From NCBI GenBank assembly GCA_052168355.1, contig JBQLZQ010000089.1:53567-117566 (forward strand): DNA of 64,000 nucleotides. Direction: 5' to 3'. The number at the start of each line of letters is the position of its first letter. The stretch's first letter is position 1. The translations under genes and the position numbers were made by a program. Source of the stretch: JBQLZQ01 sp052168355 (GTDB lineage Bacteria; Pseudomonadota; Alphaproteobacteria; DSM-16000; Inquilinaceae). This document shows positions 28,553-37,339 of the stretch, in pieces. The notes below the pieces were generated by a model. The model saw only the letters and a program-made list of their open reading frames with translations, was not told the origin of the DNA and ran no database searches.

Positions 28553-29248
28553 TCACCGGCCGGCGTACTGCGCCGCGCCGAACAGGTTCTCCCGGCTTTT
28601 CTGGTCCATGGGCCCCTCCCGGCGCCGGTCGGCCAGCACCTGAAGCCCGCGCTGCACCGCTGGGCGGGCGGCGATGATGTCGAACCACCGCTTGAAGTTG
28701 GGGTAGTCCTCGGCGGCGTGGCCTTGCCGCTCGATGCTGCGGGTCCAAGGGAAGGTTGCGATGTCGGCGATGGTATAAGTCTCGCCGGCCAGATATTCGC
28801 TTTCCCCCAGCCGCTTGTCGATGACCCTGTACAGGCGGCCAGCCTCTTTGGTGTAGCGGTCGATGGCGTAGGGAATCTTTTCCGGCGCGTAGGCGCGGAA
28901 ATGATGAGCCTGCCCCAACATCGGCCCAACACCGCCCATCTGGAACATCAGCCATTGGATGGTGTCGTACTTTTCGGGATGGGTCTGGGGCCAAAACTTC
29001 CCGGTTTTCTCCGCGAGATACATCAGGATGGCGCCGCTTTCGAACAGGGAATAAGGCTTTCCGCCCGGCCCCTCCTGGTCGACGATCGCCGGCATCTTGT
29101 TGTTCGGGCTGATCCTCAGGAAGTCCGGTTTGAACTGGTCGCCAGCCCCGATGTCGATCGCGTGCACGGTATAGGGCAGCCCCACCTCCTCCAACAGGAT
29201 GGAAACCTTGAAGCCGTTGGGCGTGGGCCATGTGTACAGGTCGATCAT
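28553..29248 (-). CDS. Glutathione S-transferase, YfcG/nu-like
   Basis: Cytosolic GST of 231 residues from ATG 29248, with GGAG upstream; the longer open frame has no support. The thioredoxin-like domain begins MIDLYTWPTPNGFKVSILLE and includes the glutathione-contact stretch NNKMPAIVD and FESGAILMYLAEKTG. The helical domain follows. The TPNG motif and RISPNNKMPAI pattern are those of nu-class or disulfide-reductase-type GSTs. It converges on the beta-oxidation cluster; physiological substrate unknown. Confidence 0.9.
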   Translation of the reverse strand: MIDLYTWPTPNGFKVSILLEEVGLPYTVHAIDIGAGDQFKPDFLRISPNNKMPAIVDQEGPGGKPYSLFESGAILMYLAEKTGKFWPQTHPEKYDTIQWLMFQMGGVGPMLGQAHHFRAYAPEKIPYAIDRYTKEAGRLYRVIDKRLGESEYLAGETYTIADIATFPWTRSIERQGHAAEDYPNFKRWFDIIAARPAVQRGLQVLADRRREGPMDQKSRENLFGAAQYAGR

Positions 29249-29327
29249 GGGGGCGAGCTCCAAAAGCCGGGGGCGGGAAAGGCGCGCGATAGTGCCACGC
29301 CTGGGCGCGGCTGCAAAGCCGGCGGCC

Positions 29328-30017
29328 TCACAAGGGGTCGACGGCCAGGGCGGTCGGCGCGACGATGACGGGACCGGCGGCTTGAACCGTAATGTTCCGA
29401 AGGTCGACGGTGCCGTCGCGGTCCGGGCCGAATCGGGTAGGGTCGAGGGCCAGGACCAGACGGGACGAGCCCCGCACCCCGGCGGTTCGGCGCACGGTCC
29501 GCACGACACCCACGGAGGTCCCATCCGGATCGGTCACGGTGCGTCCGATCAGATCGGAGGGGGAAACGTAGCCGCGGGCCGAGATGGGGTCGACCACGGA
29601 TCGCGCCGGCCCGTCCGCCAGGCGCGGGTCCGCCGTCATGGGCGGAGAGGACCCGGTAAAACGGCCGATGGTCAGATCGGGGCGGTCGAACCGTGCGGTC
29701 GGCAGGGTGACCTCCATCCGCGGGCCACGACGTTCGCGATCCGCCTCCCGCTCTGGGGCGGACGCATAGGTGCGCGGCGTCGTGCGGGCCGGAGGAAACC
29801 GCCGCCAGGGCAGGGTGCCGTCCTGCCGGGTCAAGTCATCCAGGCGCGTCACCGCGCCGGGATAGGTGCGCAGGTCGCTGTTGCGGGTGCTTTGGCGCTG
29901 GGCGTCAGCAGGCGCAACCGTGACCACGACGAGAAGCGCGGCCGCAGCCCCCGCGCCCAGCATCCTTGCCGTTTTCCTGGGCCGTGTCGGGCGGTTGGTT
30001 CCGGGCGATACAGACAT
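29328..30017 (-). CDS. Secreted protein with possible PRC-barrel-like end
   Basis: Hypothetical exported protein of 229 residues. Residues 1-39 form a long Sec signal (basic start, MLGAGAAAALLVVVTVAP, ADA-Q cleavage). The rest is Arg/Pro-rich and of low complexity up to residue 155. The segment DLIGRTVTDPDGTSVGVVRTV followed by RLVLALDP resembles a PRC-barrel, which is an inference by eye. No operon partner is evident. Function unknown. Confidence 0.65.
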   Translation of the reverse strand: MSVSPGTNRPTRPRKTARMLGAGAAAALLVVVTVAPADAQRQSTRNSDLRTYPGAVTRLDDLTRQDGTLPWRRFPPARTTPRTYASAPEREADRERRGPRMEVTLPTARFDRPDLTIGRFTGSSPPMTADPRLADGPARSVVDPISARGYVSPSDLIGRTVTDPDGTSVGVVRTVRRTAGVRGSSRLVLALDPTRFGPDRDGTVDLRNITVQAAGPVIVAPTALAVDPL

Positions 30018-30072
30018 AAGACTACAATTGGGTGGGTGGACGTAACAATCCAGCCCGCATGTCCGCGGATCG

Positions 30073-31014
30073 CTACAGCGCCTTGTCGAGCTCGGCGTCC
30101 AGTTCCGGCAGCGCCTTGAACAGGTCGGCGACCAGGCCGTAGTCGGCGATCTGGAAGATCGGCGCCTCCTCGTCCTTGTTGATGGCGACGATGACCTTCG
30201 AATCCTTCATGCCGGCCAGATGCTGGATGGCGCCGGAGATGCCGACGGCGATGTAAAGCTCGGGCGCCACGATCTTGCCGGTCTGGCCGACCTGGTAATC
30301 GTTGGGCACGAAACCGGCATCGACGGCCGCGCGGCTGGCGCCGACGGCGGCTCCCAGCTTGCTGGCGATACCGTCCAGCAGCGCGAAGTTTTCGCCCGAC
30401 TGCATGCCGCGTCCGCCTGACACGATGACCCTCGCGGAGGTCAGTTCTGGCCGTTCCGACTCGCTCAGCTCTTCCCCGACAAAGCGGGAAAGGCCGGCGT
30501 CGCTCCCACCCGTCACCGTCTCCACCGCGGCGCTGCCACCCTCGGAGGAGGCAGCGTCGAAGCCCGTCGCGCGCACCGTGATCACCTTGATCGGGTCGGC
30601 GGACTTGACCGTGGCGATGGCGTTGCCGGCATAGATCGGACGGATGAAAGTATCGGCGCTCTCGATGCCGGAGATGTCCGAGATCTGCTGCACGTCGAGC
30701 AAGGCCGCCACCCGGGGCATCAGGTTCTTGCCGAAGGTGGTGGCCGGCGCCAGGACGTGGCTGTAGCTGGGGGCCAATTCGACGACCAGGGAGGTCAGGT
30801 TTTCCGCCAGATGGTGTTGCAGGGCGGCGTCATCGGCGACCATCACCTTGGTCACGCCAGCGATTTTGGCGGCTTCCGCGCTCACCGCCGCGCAGCCCTG
30901 ACCGGCCACCAGGACGTGCAGATCGTCCCCCAGCTTCGCTGCGGCGGCCACTGTGTTGAGGGTCGCCGGTTTGAGGGCGGCGTTGTCGTGTTCCGCGACG
31001 ATCAGAATGGCCAT
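30073..31014 (-). CDS. etfA: Electron transfer flavoprotein alpha subunit
   Basis: FAD-binding subunit, 313 residues, that carries electrons from acyl-CoA dehydrogenases to ETF:quinone oxidoreductase. The carboxyl-terminal FAD domain shows VSGGRGMQSGENFALLDGIA, GQTGKIVAPELYIAVGISGA and HLAGMKDSKVIVAINKDEEA. It lies 30 bases downstream of etfB, a two-gene operon that fits the nearby beta-oxidation genes. Confidence 0.97.
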   Translation of the reverse strand: MAILIVAEHDNAALKPATLNTVAAAAKLGDDLHVLVAGQGCAAVSAEAAKIAGVTKVMVADDAALQHHLAENLTSLVVELAPSYSHVLAPATTFGKNLMPRVAALLDVQQISDISGIESADTFIRPIYAGNAIATVKSADPIKVITVRATGFDAASSEGGSAAVETVTGGSDAGLSRFVGEELSESERPELTSARVIVSGGRGMQSGENFALLDGIASKLGAAVGASRAAVDAGFVPNDYQVGQTGKIVAPELYIAVGISGAIQHLAGMKDSKVIVAINKDEEAPIFQIADYGLVADLFKALPELDAELDKAL

Positions 31015-31044
31015 CGGTTCAGTCCTCTTTTCCTCCCGTCGTCC

Positions 31045-31794
31045 CTACAGGACGCGAGCTTCGTTTTTCAGCTTGTCGACCAGTTCGGCCACGGACCCCA
31101 CCTTGACACCGCCCTGCCGCTTGGCCGGTTCGGCCACCTTGATCGTGGTCAGGCGCGGCGCGGGGTCGACGCCCAGCTCCTCGGGCGTTTTCTGGTCGAT
31201 GGGTTTTTTCTTGGCCTTCATGATGTTGGGCAGGGAGGCATAGCGCGGCTCGTTGAGCCGAAGGTCGGTGGTGACCACGGCCGGCAGCTTCAGCCACACG
31301 GTCTGCAGCCCGCCATCGATCTCCCGCGTCACGGCCACGCCGTTATCCTGCATCTCAACCTTCGAGGCGAAGGTGCCTTGAGGCCAGCCCAGAAGGGCTG
31401 CCAGCATCTGGCCGGTCTGGTTGGCGTCGTCGTCGATGGCCTGCTTGCCCAGAATGACCAGATCGGGCGATTCCGCCTCGACAACGGCCTTCAGCATCTT
31501 GGCCACGGCCAGAGGCTCCAGCATCGCGTCCGTCAGCACGTGAATGCCCCGGTCGGCGCCCATGGCCAGGGCCGTGCGGATGGTTTCCTGGCACTGGGCC
31601 ACACCCAGGGAGATGGCCACCACCTCCTCCGCCTTGCCCGCTTCCTTCAGGCGGATCGCCTCCTCGACCGCGATCTCGTCGAACGGGTTCATGGACATCT
31701 TGACATTGGCCAGTTCCACGCCCGATCCGTCGGATTTGACCCGCACCTTGACGTTGTAGTCGACCACCCGCTTGACCGGGACCAGGATCTTCAT
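31045..31794 (-). CDS. etfB: Electron transfer flavoprotein beta subunit
   Basis: Partner of EtfA, 249 residues from ATG 31794 (MKILVPVKRVVDYNVKVRV); a longer frame upstream lacks support. Family motifs include MSMNPFDEIAVEEAIRLKE, DLVILGKQAIDDDANQTGQ and the conserved tail of the AMP-binding subunit. TGAGGAC lies upstream of the start. It forms an operon with etfA. Confidence 0.97.
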   Translation of the reverse strand: MKILVPVKRVVDYNVKVRVKSDGSGVELANVKMSMNPFDEIAVEEAIRLKEAGKAEEVVAISLGVAQCQETIRTALAMGADRGIHVLTDAMLEPLAVAKMLKAVVEAESPDLVILGKQAIDDDANQTGQMLAALLGWPQGTFASKVEMQDNGVAVTREIDGGLQTVWLKLPAVVTTDLRLNEPRYASLPNIMKAKKKPIDQKTPEELGVDPAPRLTTIKVAEPAKRQGGVKVGSVAELVDKLKNEARVL

Positions 31795-31822
31795 CGCTGC
31801 GCTGTCCTCATGAGTCTTGATA

Positions 31823-32326
31823 TTATTCCGGTACCACGGGGGCTGGCATGGCATCCAGGCAAGGCCGGACGATGATCGCGCAGTCGCGGTAGCGTTCGGC
31901 GCCGATACCCGACGTGGCGCGATAGCGCACCTCGCGGACAACATCATCGCGGATCAGGAACGTCGCCTCGCAATAGGTCGACCGGATCTCGCCGCCCAGC
32001 GGCACGCCGATTCCGACCCCCACGCCCGCGCCGCCCCCGCTGCCGAACACGCCGCTGACCCCGGCCCTGGTGTTGCTGCCGAACACGCCGTTGGCATCGC
32101 CGGTCAGCCGTTCGCTCTGATAGGTGAAATACTCACCGTCGGCATCCAGCCGGGTCCGGTGCGGTTCCCCGGCACAACTCAACAGAGTGGATTTCGGCAG
32201 GCCGACCAGGGCTGTCTGGGCCAATTCGGCCTGTTCGGCCGACCGGGTCGAACAGGCGGACAGCACGGCCAAAACGGGCGCCAGCACCACCAGGGCGCGA
32301 ATGAAACCGATACGAGAGGGGAACAT
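31823..32326 (-). CDS. Hypothetical lipoprotein
   Basis: Protein of 167 residues with a lipoprotein signal (ALVVLAPVLAVLSAC, Cys25). It contains a glycine-rich central stretch (about residues 80-110) flanked by a QSERLTG segment and a cysteine-containing domain (STYCEATFLIRDDVVREVRY, YRDCAIIVRPC). The arrangement resembles small envelope lipoproteins of unknown role in Alphaproteobacteria. It lies upstream of etfB in the same direction with a 28-base gap. Confidence 0.72.
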   Translation of the reverse strand: MFPSRIGFIRALVVLAPVLAVLSACSTRSAEQAELAQTALVGLPKSTLLSCAGEPHRTRLDADGEYFTYQSERLTGDANGVFGSNTRAGVSGVFGSGGGAGVGVGIGVPLGGEIRSTYCEATFLIRDDVVREVRYRATSGIGAERYRDCAIIVRPCLDAMPAPVVPE

Positions 32327-32429
32327 CCTCTTACTCCTAGGACGCCGACGGGCGACAGGCGAGTATTAGGCGGGAAACGCCGCTTTGAAAACCCTTCGCG
32401 GCGTGGCGGCGTTTCTCGGCCGGCGGCGC

Positions 32430-33053
32430 TTACGTCTCGGACAGATAACCCCTTATGGCTGTCGCCATGTCTTCCGGTGCGGTGCCGTGCCCGAAGACGG
32501 CAAGGTTCTTCCCATCCGGCCCCATCAGATAAAAGAACGACGAATGATCCATCAGATAGTCGGCGAAGTCCGGCGATTCGACCTTGCCGTAAAACACCTT
32601 GAATTCCTTGGCCGCCGCGGCGATCTGCTCCGGACTGCCGGTCAGGCCGACCAGACGCGGGTGAAACAGCGAAACGTAGCCGGCCATGGTCTCGGGCGTG
32701 TCGCGTTCCGGGTCGATGGTGATGAACAGCGGCTGGACCCGCTCGCCCGGCGCCCCCAAAAGATCGACGGCGCTGGCCAGGGAGGCCAGCTCGGTCGGGC
32801 ACACGTCCGGGCAGTAGGTGAACCCGAAATAGATCAGCATCAACTGGCCACGGTAATCGGCGTCCGTCACCGGTCGGCCCTCATGGTCGATGAGGGAGAA
32901 CGGTCCGCCGATCGGGGCGGCGGTCGCGACGGGCAGGGACGTGGCCCCGCCCCCCGCCGTGCGCGTTGACGCGATCCACGCCACGGCCGCGCCGCTCAGC
33001 AGGGCGACAACGAGGATGGCTAGGGCGATACGGACGATATGCGGGCGTGGCAT
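32430..33053 (-). CDS. SCO1/SenC/PrrC family copper chaperone
   Basis: Membrane-anchored thioredoxin-fold protein of 207 residues. Residues about 7-29 form one amino-terminal span. The copper site is complete: CPDVC (C81, C85) within YFGFTYCPDVCPTELASL, and H170 in DYLMDHSSFFYLM. Members deliver copper to cytochrome c oxidase CuA or act as thiol reductases. No oxidase genes are in view, so the client is unknown. Confidence 0.92.
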   Translation of the reverse strand: MPRPHIVRIALAILVVALLSGAAVAWIASTRTAGGGATSLPVATAAPIGGPFSLIDHEGRPVTDADYRGQLMLIYFGFTYCPDVCPTELASLASAVDLLGAPGERVQPLFITIDPERDTPETMAGYVSLFHPRLVGLTGSPEQIAAAAKEFKVFYGKVESPDFADYLMDHSSFFYLMGPDGKNLAVFGHGTAPEDMATAIRGYLSET

Positions 33054-33192
33054 GAGGCTGGACGCGATGTTGCGAAAGACCTAGGCCGTAATATAGTCCT
33101 TTTGGTGGTGTCGCGATAAGGGTACCAAGCGCCGCAGCGGGCCAACCGCACTACGCGTTCCGTTCTCACAAGGACCCCGGGGATACGATTAG

Positions 33193-33414
33193 ATGGCTGA
33201 AAATGAGCCGCCGGTGCGTCCGCCGCCGTCGGCCGCCGAAGCCGGGACGGATGCCGAAAGTGGCACCGTCGGCGGGGATGACCGGGATCAGGCGCTGTTT
33301 GCGCTCGACGCCATGTTGGGCCGCGGTCTGATCGACCAGGCCACCTATGACCGCCGTCGGGCTGCGATCCTGGCAAACGACCCGGATCCGCCGCGGGACC
33401 CAAGCCGGTCCTGA
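33193..33414 (+). CDS. Small SHOCT-like protein
   Basis: Possible gene for 73 residues. The last third, ALFALDAMLGRGLIDQATYD followed by RRRAAIL, has the short-helix pattern of SHOCT-type tails. The first half is acidic and low in complexity. The start at ATG 33193 has only a weak upstream purine stretch, and competing frames exist on the other strand, so the call is moderate. Confidence 0.45.
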   Translation: MAENEPPVRPPPSAAEAGTDAESGTVGGDDRDQALFALDAMLGRGLIDQATYDRRRAAILANDPDPPRDPSRS

Positions 33415-33513
33415 CACGGCGTCGCGAACGCACTCCAAAAAGGTTCGACTATGCAGCGGCGGGCGATCCGCTAAACTGCCGCGCCCTTCCGGCCATCACG
33501 GGAACCGTACGAC

Positions 33514-34509
33514 GTGGATATCCAGCACCCCTACCTGATGTTTTTGGGCGACGCCCCGGACCAGCTTGCCGCCAAGGTCGCCAACGGCGTCGCCATCTGG
33601 CGGCCGGACTGGTGCCTGGGTCAGCTGCGGCTGGATGGCTGCGCTGCGGATCTCGGCCTGCCCGACATGACGCTGGAGGAAGCCGCCGAGGCCGGCGCCA
33701 GGACCCTGGTGATCGGCGTGGCCAATCGGGGCGGGCGCATCGCGCCGTCCTGGCAACGATCGATGCTGCGCGCGCTGGAGCTTGGCATGGACATCGCGTC
33801 GGGTCTGCACAACAAGGTCTCCGCCCTTCCGACAGTGGTCGAGGCGGCGCGGTCGCACGGTCGTCGGCTGTTTGACGTGCGGCACCCGACCCAGGATTTC
33901 GAGGTGGCCACCGGCCGCCGGCGCCCGGGCAAGCGTCTGTTGACCGTCGGCACCGACTGTTCTGTGGGCAAGATGTTCACGTCCCTGGCGCTGGAGAAGG
34001 AGATGAAGGCGCGCGGCATGAACGCCGATTTCCGCGCCACCGGGCAGACCGGCATCTTTATCGCGGGCAACGGCGTTTCGGTGGATGCCGTGGTCGCCGA
34101 CTTCATTTCCGGCGCCACGGAATGGCTGACGCCGGCGAACGATCCCGACCATTGGGACATCGTGGAGGGCCAGGGATCGCTGTTCCACGCCTCGTTCGCA
34201 GGGGTATCGCTGGGTCTGCTGCACGGCGCCCAGCCCGACGCCATGGTTCTGTGTCATGAGCCCAACCGGGCCCATATGCGCGGGCTGCCTGGCCAGCCCC
34301 TGCCGGATATCGCCGACTGCATCGACCTCAACGAGCGCTGCGGCCGGCTGACCAACCCCGATGCGACGGTGATCGGCCTGGCCTGCAACACGGCCGCGCT
34401 GGACGCCGCCGCCGCCGAAAGGGTGCTGGCCGAATTGGCCGATCGCCACGGGATGCCGTGCGTCGACCCGATGCGCACGGGCGTTGCTGCCATCGTTGAT
34501 CTGCTCTGA
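33514..34509 (+). CDS. dgcN: DUF1611 protein, probable D-glutamate N-acetyltransferase DgcN
   Basis: Protein of 331 residues from GTG 33514, starting MDIQHPYLMFLGDAPDQLA as is usual in the family. The first 130 residues form the N domain; residues about 145-160 hold a P-loop-like stretch RLLTVGTDCSVGKMFTSLAL. DUF1611 proteins paired with a dipeptide-epimerase-like partner were recently assigned as DgcN, which N-acetylates D-glutamate so that DgcA can racemise it. The partner gene starts two bases downstream. Function is by homology and neighbourhood. Confidence 0.82.
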   Translation: MDIQHPYLMFLGDAPDQLAAKVANGVAIWRPDWCLGQLRLDGCAADLGLPDMTLEEAAEAGARTLVIGVANRGGRIAPSWQRSMLRALELGMDIASGLHNKVSALPTVVEAARSHGRRLFDVRHPTQDFEVATGRRRPGKRLLTVGTDCSVGKMFTSLALEKEMKARGMNADFRATGQTGIFIAGNGVSVDAVVADFISGATEWLTPANDPDHWDIVEGQGSLFHASFAGVSLGLLHGAQPDAMVLCHEPNRAHMRGLPGQPLPDIADCIDLNERCGRLTNPDATVIGLACNTAALDAAAAERVLAELADRHGMPCVDPMRTGVAAIVDLL

Positions 34510-34511
34510 CC

Positions 34512-35492
34512 GTGCCCCGCGCCATCGACATAAGGCGGGTTGCCTGGCCCATACGCGGCCGTTTCGCCATCGCCCGCGGCAGCCGCACCGAGACCCCGGC
34601 GCTGATCGTCGAGCTGACCCAGGACGGCGCCATCGGCCGGGGCGAATGCGTGCCTTATCCCCGCTATGGGGAAACGCTGGATGGGGTCGAGGCCCAGATC
34701 AGGGGGCTGGCCGACAGCGTGGCCGGCGGTCTGGACCGCGCGGCGCTGCAAAGGGCGCTGCCGGCGGGCGCGGCGCGCAACGCCATCGACTGCGCCCTGT
34801 GGGATCTGGAGGCCAAGCTGACGGGCCAGCCGGTCTGGCGCTTGGCCGGCCTCCGCGAACCGAGGCCGGTTGAGACCGCCTATACGCTGAGCCTCGACAC
34901 CGACGAGAACATGGCCGCGGCCGCCGCCGACGGCGGCCGGCCGCTGCTCAAGCTCAAGCTGACCGGCGACGGCGATCTGGAGCGGGTCAGCGCGGTCCGC
35001 CACGCCGCGCCCGAAACCCGCCTGATCGTCGATGCCAATGAAGGTTGGACCCCGTCCCATCTCAAGGCGTTCGGCCCGGCCTTCGCCAAGCTGGGGGTGG
35101 AGATGATCGAGCAGCCGCTGCCGGCGGGCGAGGATGCGGTACTGGCCGACACCCGTTGCCCGGTCACCCTGTGCGCCGACGAAAGCTGCCACGACCGGGC
35201 CAGCCTCGATGTGCTGGAGGGGCGCTACGGCATGATCAATATCAAGCTCGACAAGGCCGGCGGCCTGACCGAGGCCCTGGCCCTGCGCGACGAGGCGCGG
35301 CGCCGCGGTTTTCGCATCATGGTCGGCTGCATGCTGTCCAGTTCCCTGGCCATGGCGCCGGCGGTCCTGGTGGCGCAAGGGGTGGACATCGTCGATCTCG
35401 ACGGACCGCTGCTGCTGGCCCGGGACTGGGACCCGTCCCTGGTCTACAACGGGACCACGGTCCAGCCGCCGACGCCCGCCCTGTGGGGATGA
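34512..35492 (+). CDS. dgcA: Enolase-superfamily racemase, probable N-acetyl-D-glutamate racemase DgcA
   Basis: Enzyme of 326 residues (GTG start) with dipeptide-epimerase-type architecture. Catalytic features are present: KLKLTGD (general-base lysine pair), VDANEGW, EQPLPAGED and CADESCH as metal ligands, and NIKLDKAGGLTEAL for the opposite-face lysine. Such proteins are often annotated as L-Ala-D/L-Glu epimerases. The adjacent DUF1611 gene argues for DgcA, which converts N-acetyl-D-glutamate to the L form and so feeds D-glutamate into central metabolism. Confidence 0.82.
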   Translation: MPRAIDIRRVAWPIRGRFAIARGSRTETPALIVELTQDGAIGRGECVPYPRYGETLDGVEAQIRGLADSVAGGLDRAALQRALPAGAARNAIDCALWDLEAKLTGQPVWRLAGLREPRPVETAYTLSLDTDENMAAAAADGGRPLLKLKLTGDGDLERVSAVRHAAPETRLIVDANEGWTPSHLKAFGPAFAKLGVEMIEQPLPAGEDAVLADTRCPVTLCADESCHDRASLDVLEGRYGMINIKLDKAGGLTEALALRDEARRRGFRIMVGCMLSSSLAMAPAVLVAQGVDIVDLDGPLLLARDWDPSLVYNGTTVQPPTPALWG

Positions 35493-35593
35493 TTTTTCTG
35501 AGGCTGTAGCGACGGGTTTTGGTCCGGCCATCCGTTAAGGGGGGAGAGACGCCGCGACGGCGGTGTTGATACCCTTGCAAAGAGGATCCCACC

Positions 35594-36055
35594 ATGACCC
35601 TGTTTCGTTCCCTTAATGTTCTGATCGCCGCCGCCCTGGCCGCTCCCTTGACCCTCGGCGCCTGGACCGCCATGGCCCAGGACCGCCCCGGGCCGGGTCC
35701 TGCCGGCGAGCCGCGCGAAAGCCGGATGCTGCGGATGCTGGATACCGACGACAGCGGCGGCATCACCATGGACGAGATCACGGCCGAACATGGCCGCCTC
35801 GTGGTCGCCTCGGATGTCGATGGCGACGGCGCTTTGTCGGTGGACGAATTCCGCCGTCGCGGCCATCTGTTCCAGTCGCTTGCCACCACCACCCTGTTCG
35901 ATCTGATCGACGCCGACGGCGACGGCCTCTTGACGCCGGCCGAGTTGAACGCGCCGTCGGAGCGGTGGTTCGGGCGCTATGACGCCAACGGTGACGGTGT
36001 CATGGACGGGGACGAGCTGCCGCAGCGCGGCGATGGTCGCCGCGGCCGCCGCTGA
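35594..36055 (+). CDS. Secreted EF-hand protein
   Basis: Periplasmic or secreted protein of 153 residues with a signal peptide ending AMA-Q near residue 28. Four acidic EF-hand-like loops are visible: DTDDSGGITMDE, DVDGDGALSVDE, DADGDGLLTPAE and DANGDGVMDGDE. AGAGG lies upstream of ATG 35594. It is followed at nine bases by an ECF sigma factor gene and then an anti-sigma-like gene, so calcium-linked envelope sensing is plausible but inferred. Confidence 0.88.
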   Translation: MTLFRSLNVLIAAALAAPLTLGAWTAMAQDRPGPGPAGEPRESRMLRMLDTDDSGGITMDEITAEHGRLVVASDVDGDGALSVDEFRRRGHLFQSLATTTLFDLIDADGDGLLTPAELNAPSERWFGRYDANGDGVMDGDELPQRGDGRRGRR

Positions 36056-36064
36056 TCTCTTCCG

Positions 36065-36643
36065 GTGGCCGTTCCCGAACCTCGCCAAGCCGATGACGAC
36101 GCGCTGATCGGGCGCGCCGTCATCGGCGACCGGGGGGCCTGGCGCGACCTGGTGAACCGCCATATCGACGGTATTCACCGCTATGCCTGGTACATGCTGG
36201 GCGATCGGATGGAGGCGGAGGACGTGGTTCAGGAAACGTTCCTGCGGCTCCACACCAAGCTGCCGGACTGGCGGTTCGGCGAGGCGCCCGTTGCCGCGTG
36301 GCTGCGTCGGGTGGCGGGCAATCTGTGCATCGACCGCCACCGGGCACGGCGGCCGGCAGGGCTCGACGACGTGCCGGATAACGCGACGGCCGGGCTGGAC
36401 GAAGCGGCACGCAACAGGCATCTGGATCAGCATGACCATGTCCGCCGGGCCTTGGACACCCTGCCGCCCCGCCAGCGGGCCGCCATTATCCTGGTTCACT
36501 ACCAGGGGCACAGCCATACCGAGGCGGCGACCATCCTCGACGTGACCGTCCACGCGGTCGAGTCCCTTCTGGGGCGGGCCCGGCGGCATTTGAGAGTCGC
36601 TCTCGCGCCGGACCTCGACGATCTTTTAGGAGGCCATTCATGA
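36065..36643 (+). CDS. ECF RNA polymerase sigma factor
   Basis: Sigma-70 family protein of 192 residues from GTG 36065. Region 2 includes YAWYMLGDRMEAEDVVQETF and AWLRRVAGNLCIDRHRARR. Region 4 includes LDTLPPRQRAAIILVHYQGH and the HTH with AATILDVTVHAVESLLGRAR. Its stop overlaps the start of the next, membrane-spanning gene (ATGA), the usual coupling of an ECF factor with its anti-sigma. Confidence 0.92.
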   Translation: MAVPEPRQADDDALIGRAVIGDRGAWRDLVNRHIDGIHRYAWYMLGDRMEAEDVVQETFLRLHTKLPDWRFGEAPVAAWLRRVAGNLCIDRHRARRPAGLDDVPDNATAGLDEAARNRHLDQHDHVRRALDTLPPRQRAAIILVHYQGHSHTEAATILDVTVHAVESLLGRARRHLRVALAPDLDDLLGGHS

Positions 36644-37242
36644 CCGATCGACCGGATCCCCATACCGTCGCTGCCGGCGCCGCTCCCGTAGAGATCGCAC
36701 TTTCGCCGGATCGGTTCCGAGCGCTGCTGGATGTCCATGGCGCAGCCCTGGACATCTGGCCGGAAGCCGAGCGTGCGGGTGCCGCGCGGCTGGTGGCGGC
36801 CTCGACCGAGGCGCGCCGGCTCCTGGAGGATGCAAAGCGTCTGGACCTTGCGCTCGACGGTTTGCAGCCGCCGCCGCCATCGGATCTGCTCCGGGCGCGT
36901 CTCGACCGGTTGCCCGAAGCTTCCGTGGGATCGCCGGGACAAAGGCACCCCGGCGCCCGCATCCTGGCGGCATCGGTGGCGGCGGCGGCGCTGGTGGGCA
37001 TGGTTCTGGGCGGCGCCGGGATCTTGATCCTGCGACCGCCCGGCTCGAACGCCGGCGTGGCGGTCGTCGTATCCGACACCATCGATGGCACGGCGTTCGC
37101 CGACGCGGCGGATACGACCTTGGATCTGGCGGCCTCGGATCTGGCGACGCTATCCTTGGTCGGGTTCGATATGTTCACCGAAGACCCGGAAAACGACATT
37201 TTTTCGGCCGAAATTCTGGCCTATGACTTGGCGCTCGAATAA
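36640..37242 (+). CDS. Putative membrane anti-sigma factor
   Basis: Protein of 200 residues: about 108 cytoplasmic residues, one span (ILAASVAAAALVGMVLGGAG, then ILIL), and an acidic periplasmic tail. There is no strong sequence signature. The assignment rests on translational coupling to the ECF sigma gene and on topology. The tail (DTIDGTAFADAADTTLDLAA) has no EF-hand, so any calcium signal would need the upstream secreted protein. Confidence 0.68.
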   Translation: MTDRPDPHTVAAGAAPVEIALSPDRFRALLDVHGAALDIWPEAERAGAARLVAASTEARRLLEDAKRLDLALDGLQPPPPSDLLRARLDRLPEASVGSPGQRHPGARILAASVAAAALVGMVLGGAGILILRPPGSNAGVAVVVSDTIDGTAFADAADTTLDLAASDLATLSLVGFDMFTEDPENDIFSAEILAYDLALE

Positions 37243-37339
37243 TTGAGAAGCCATCGTCGACGTTTTCGGATTTCCTTCCGCCCGATGGCACCCCATCTCT
37301 AGACGTGGCTCGTGCCCGGAACTCAAGGAACGGATCGCG

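Noticed and set aside
26680..28932. A 750-codon minus-strand frame opposite the acyl-CoA dehydrogenase gene
   Set aside because: Antisense shadow with repetitive composition; the plus-strand dehydrogenase is intact.
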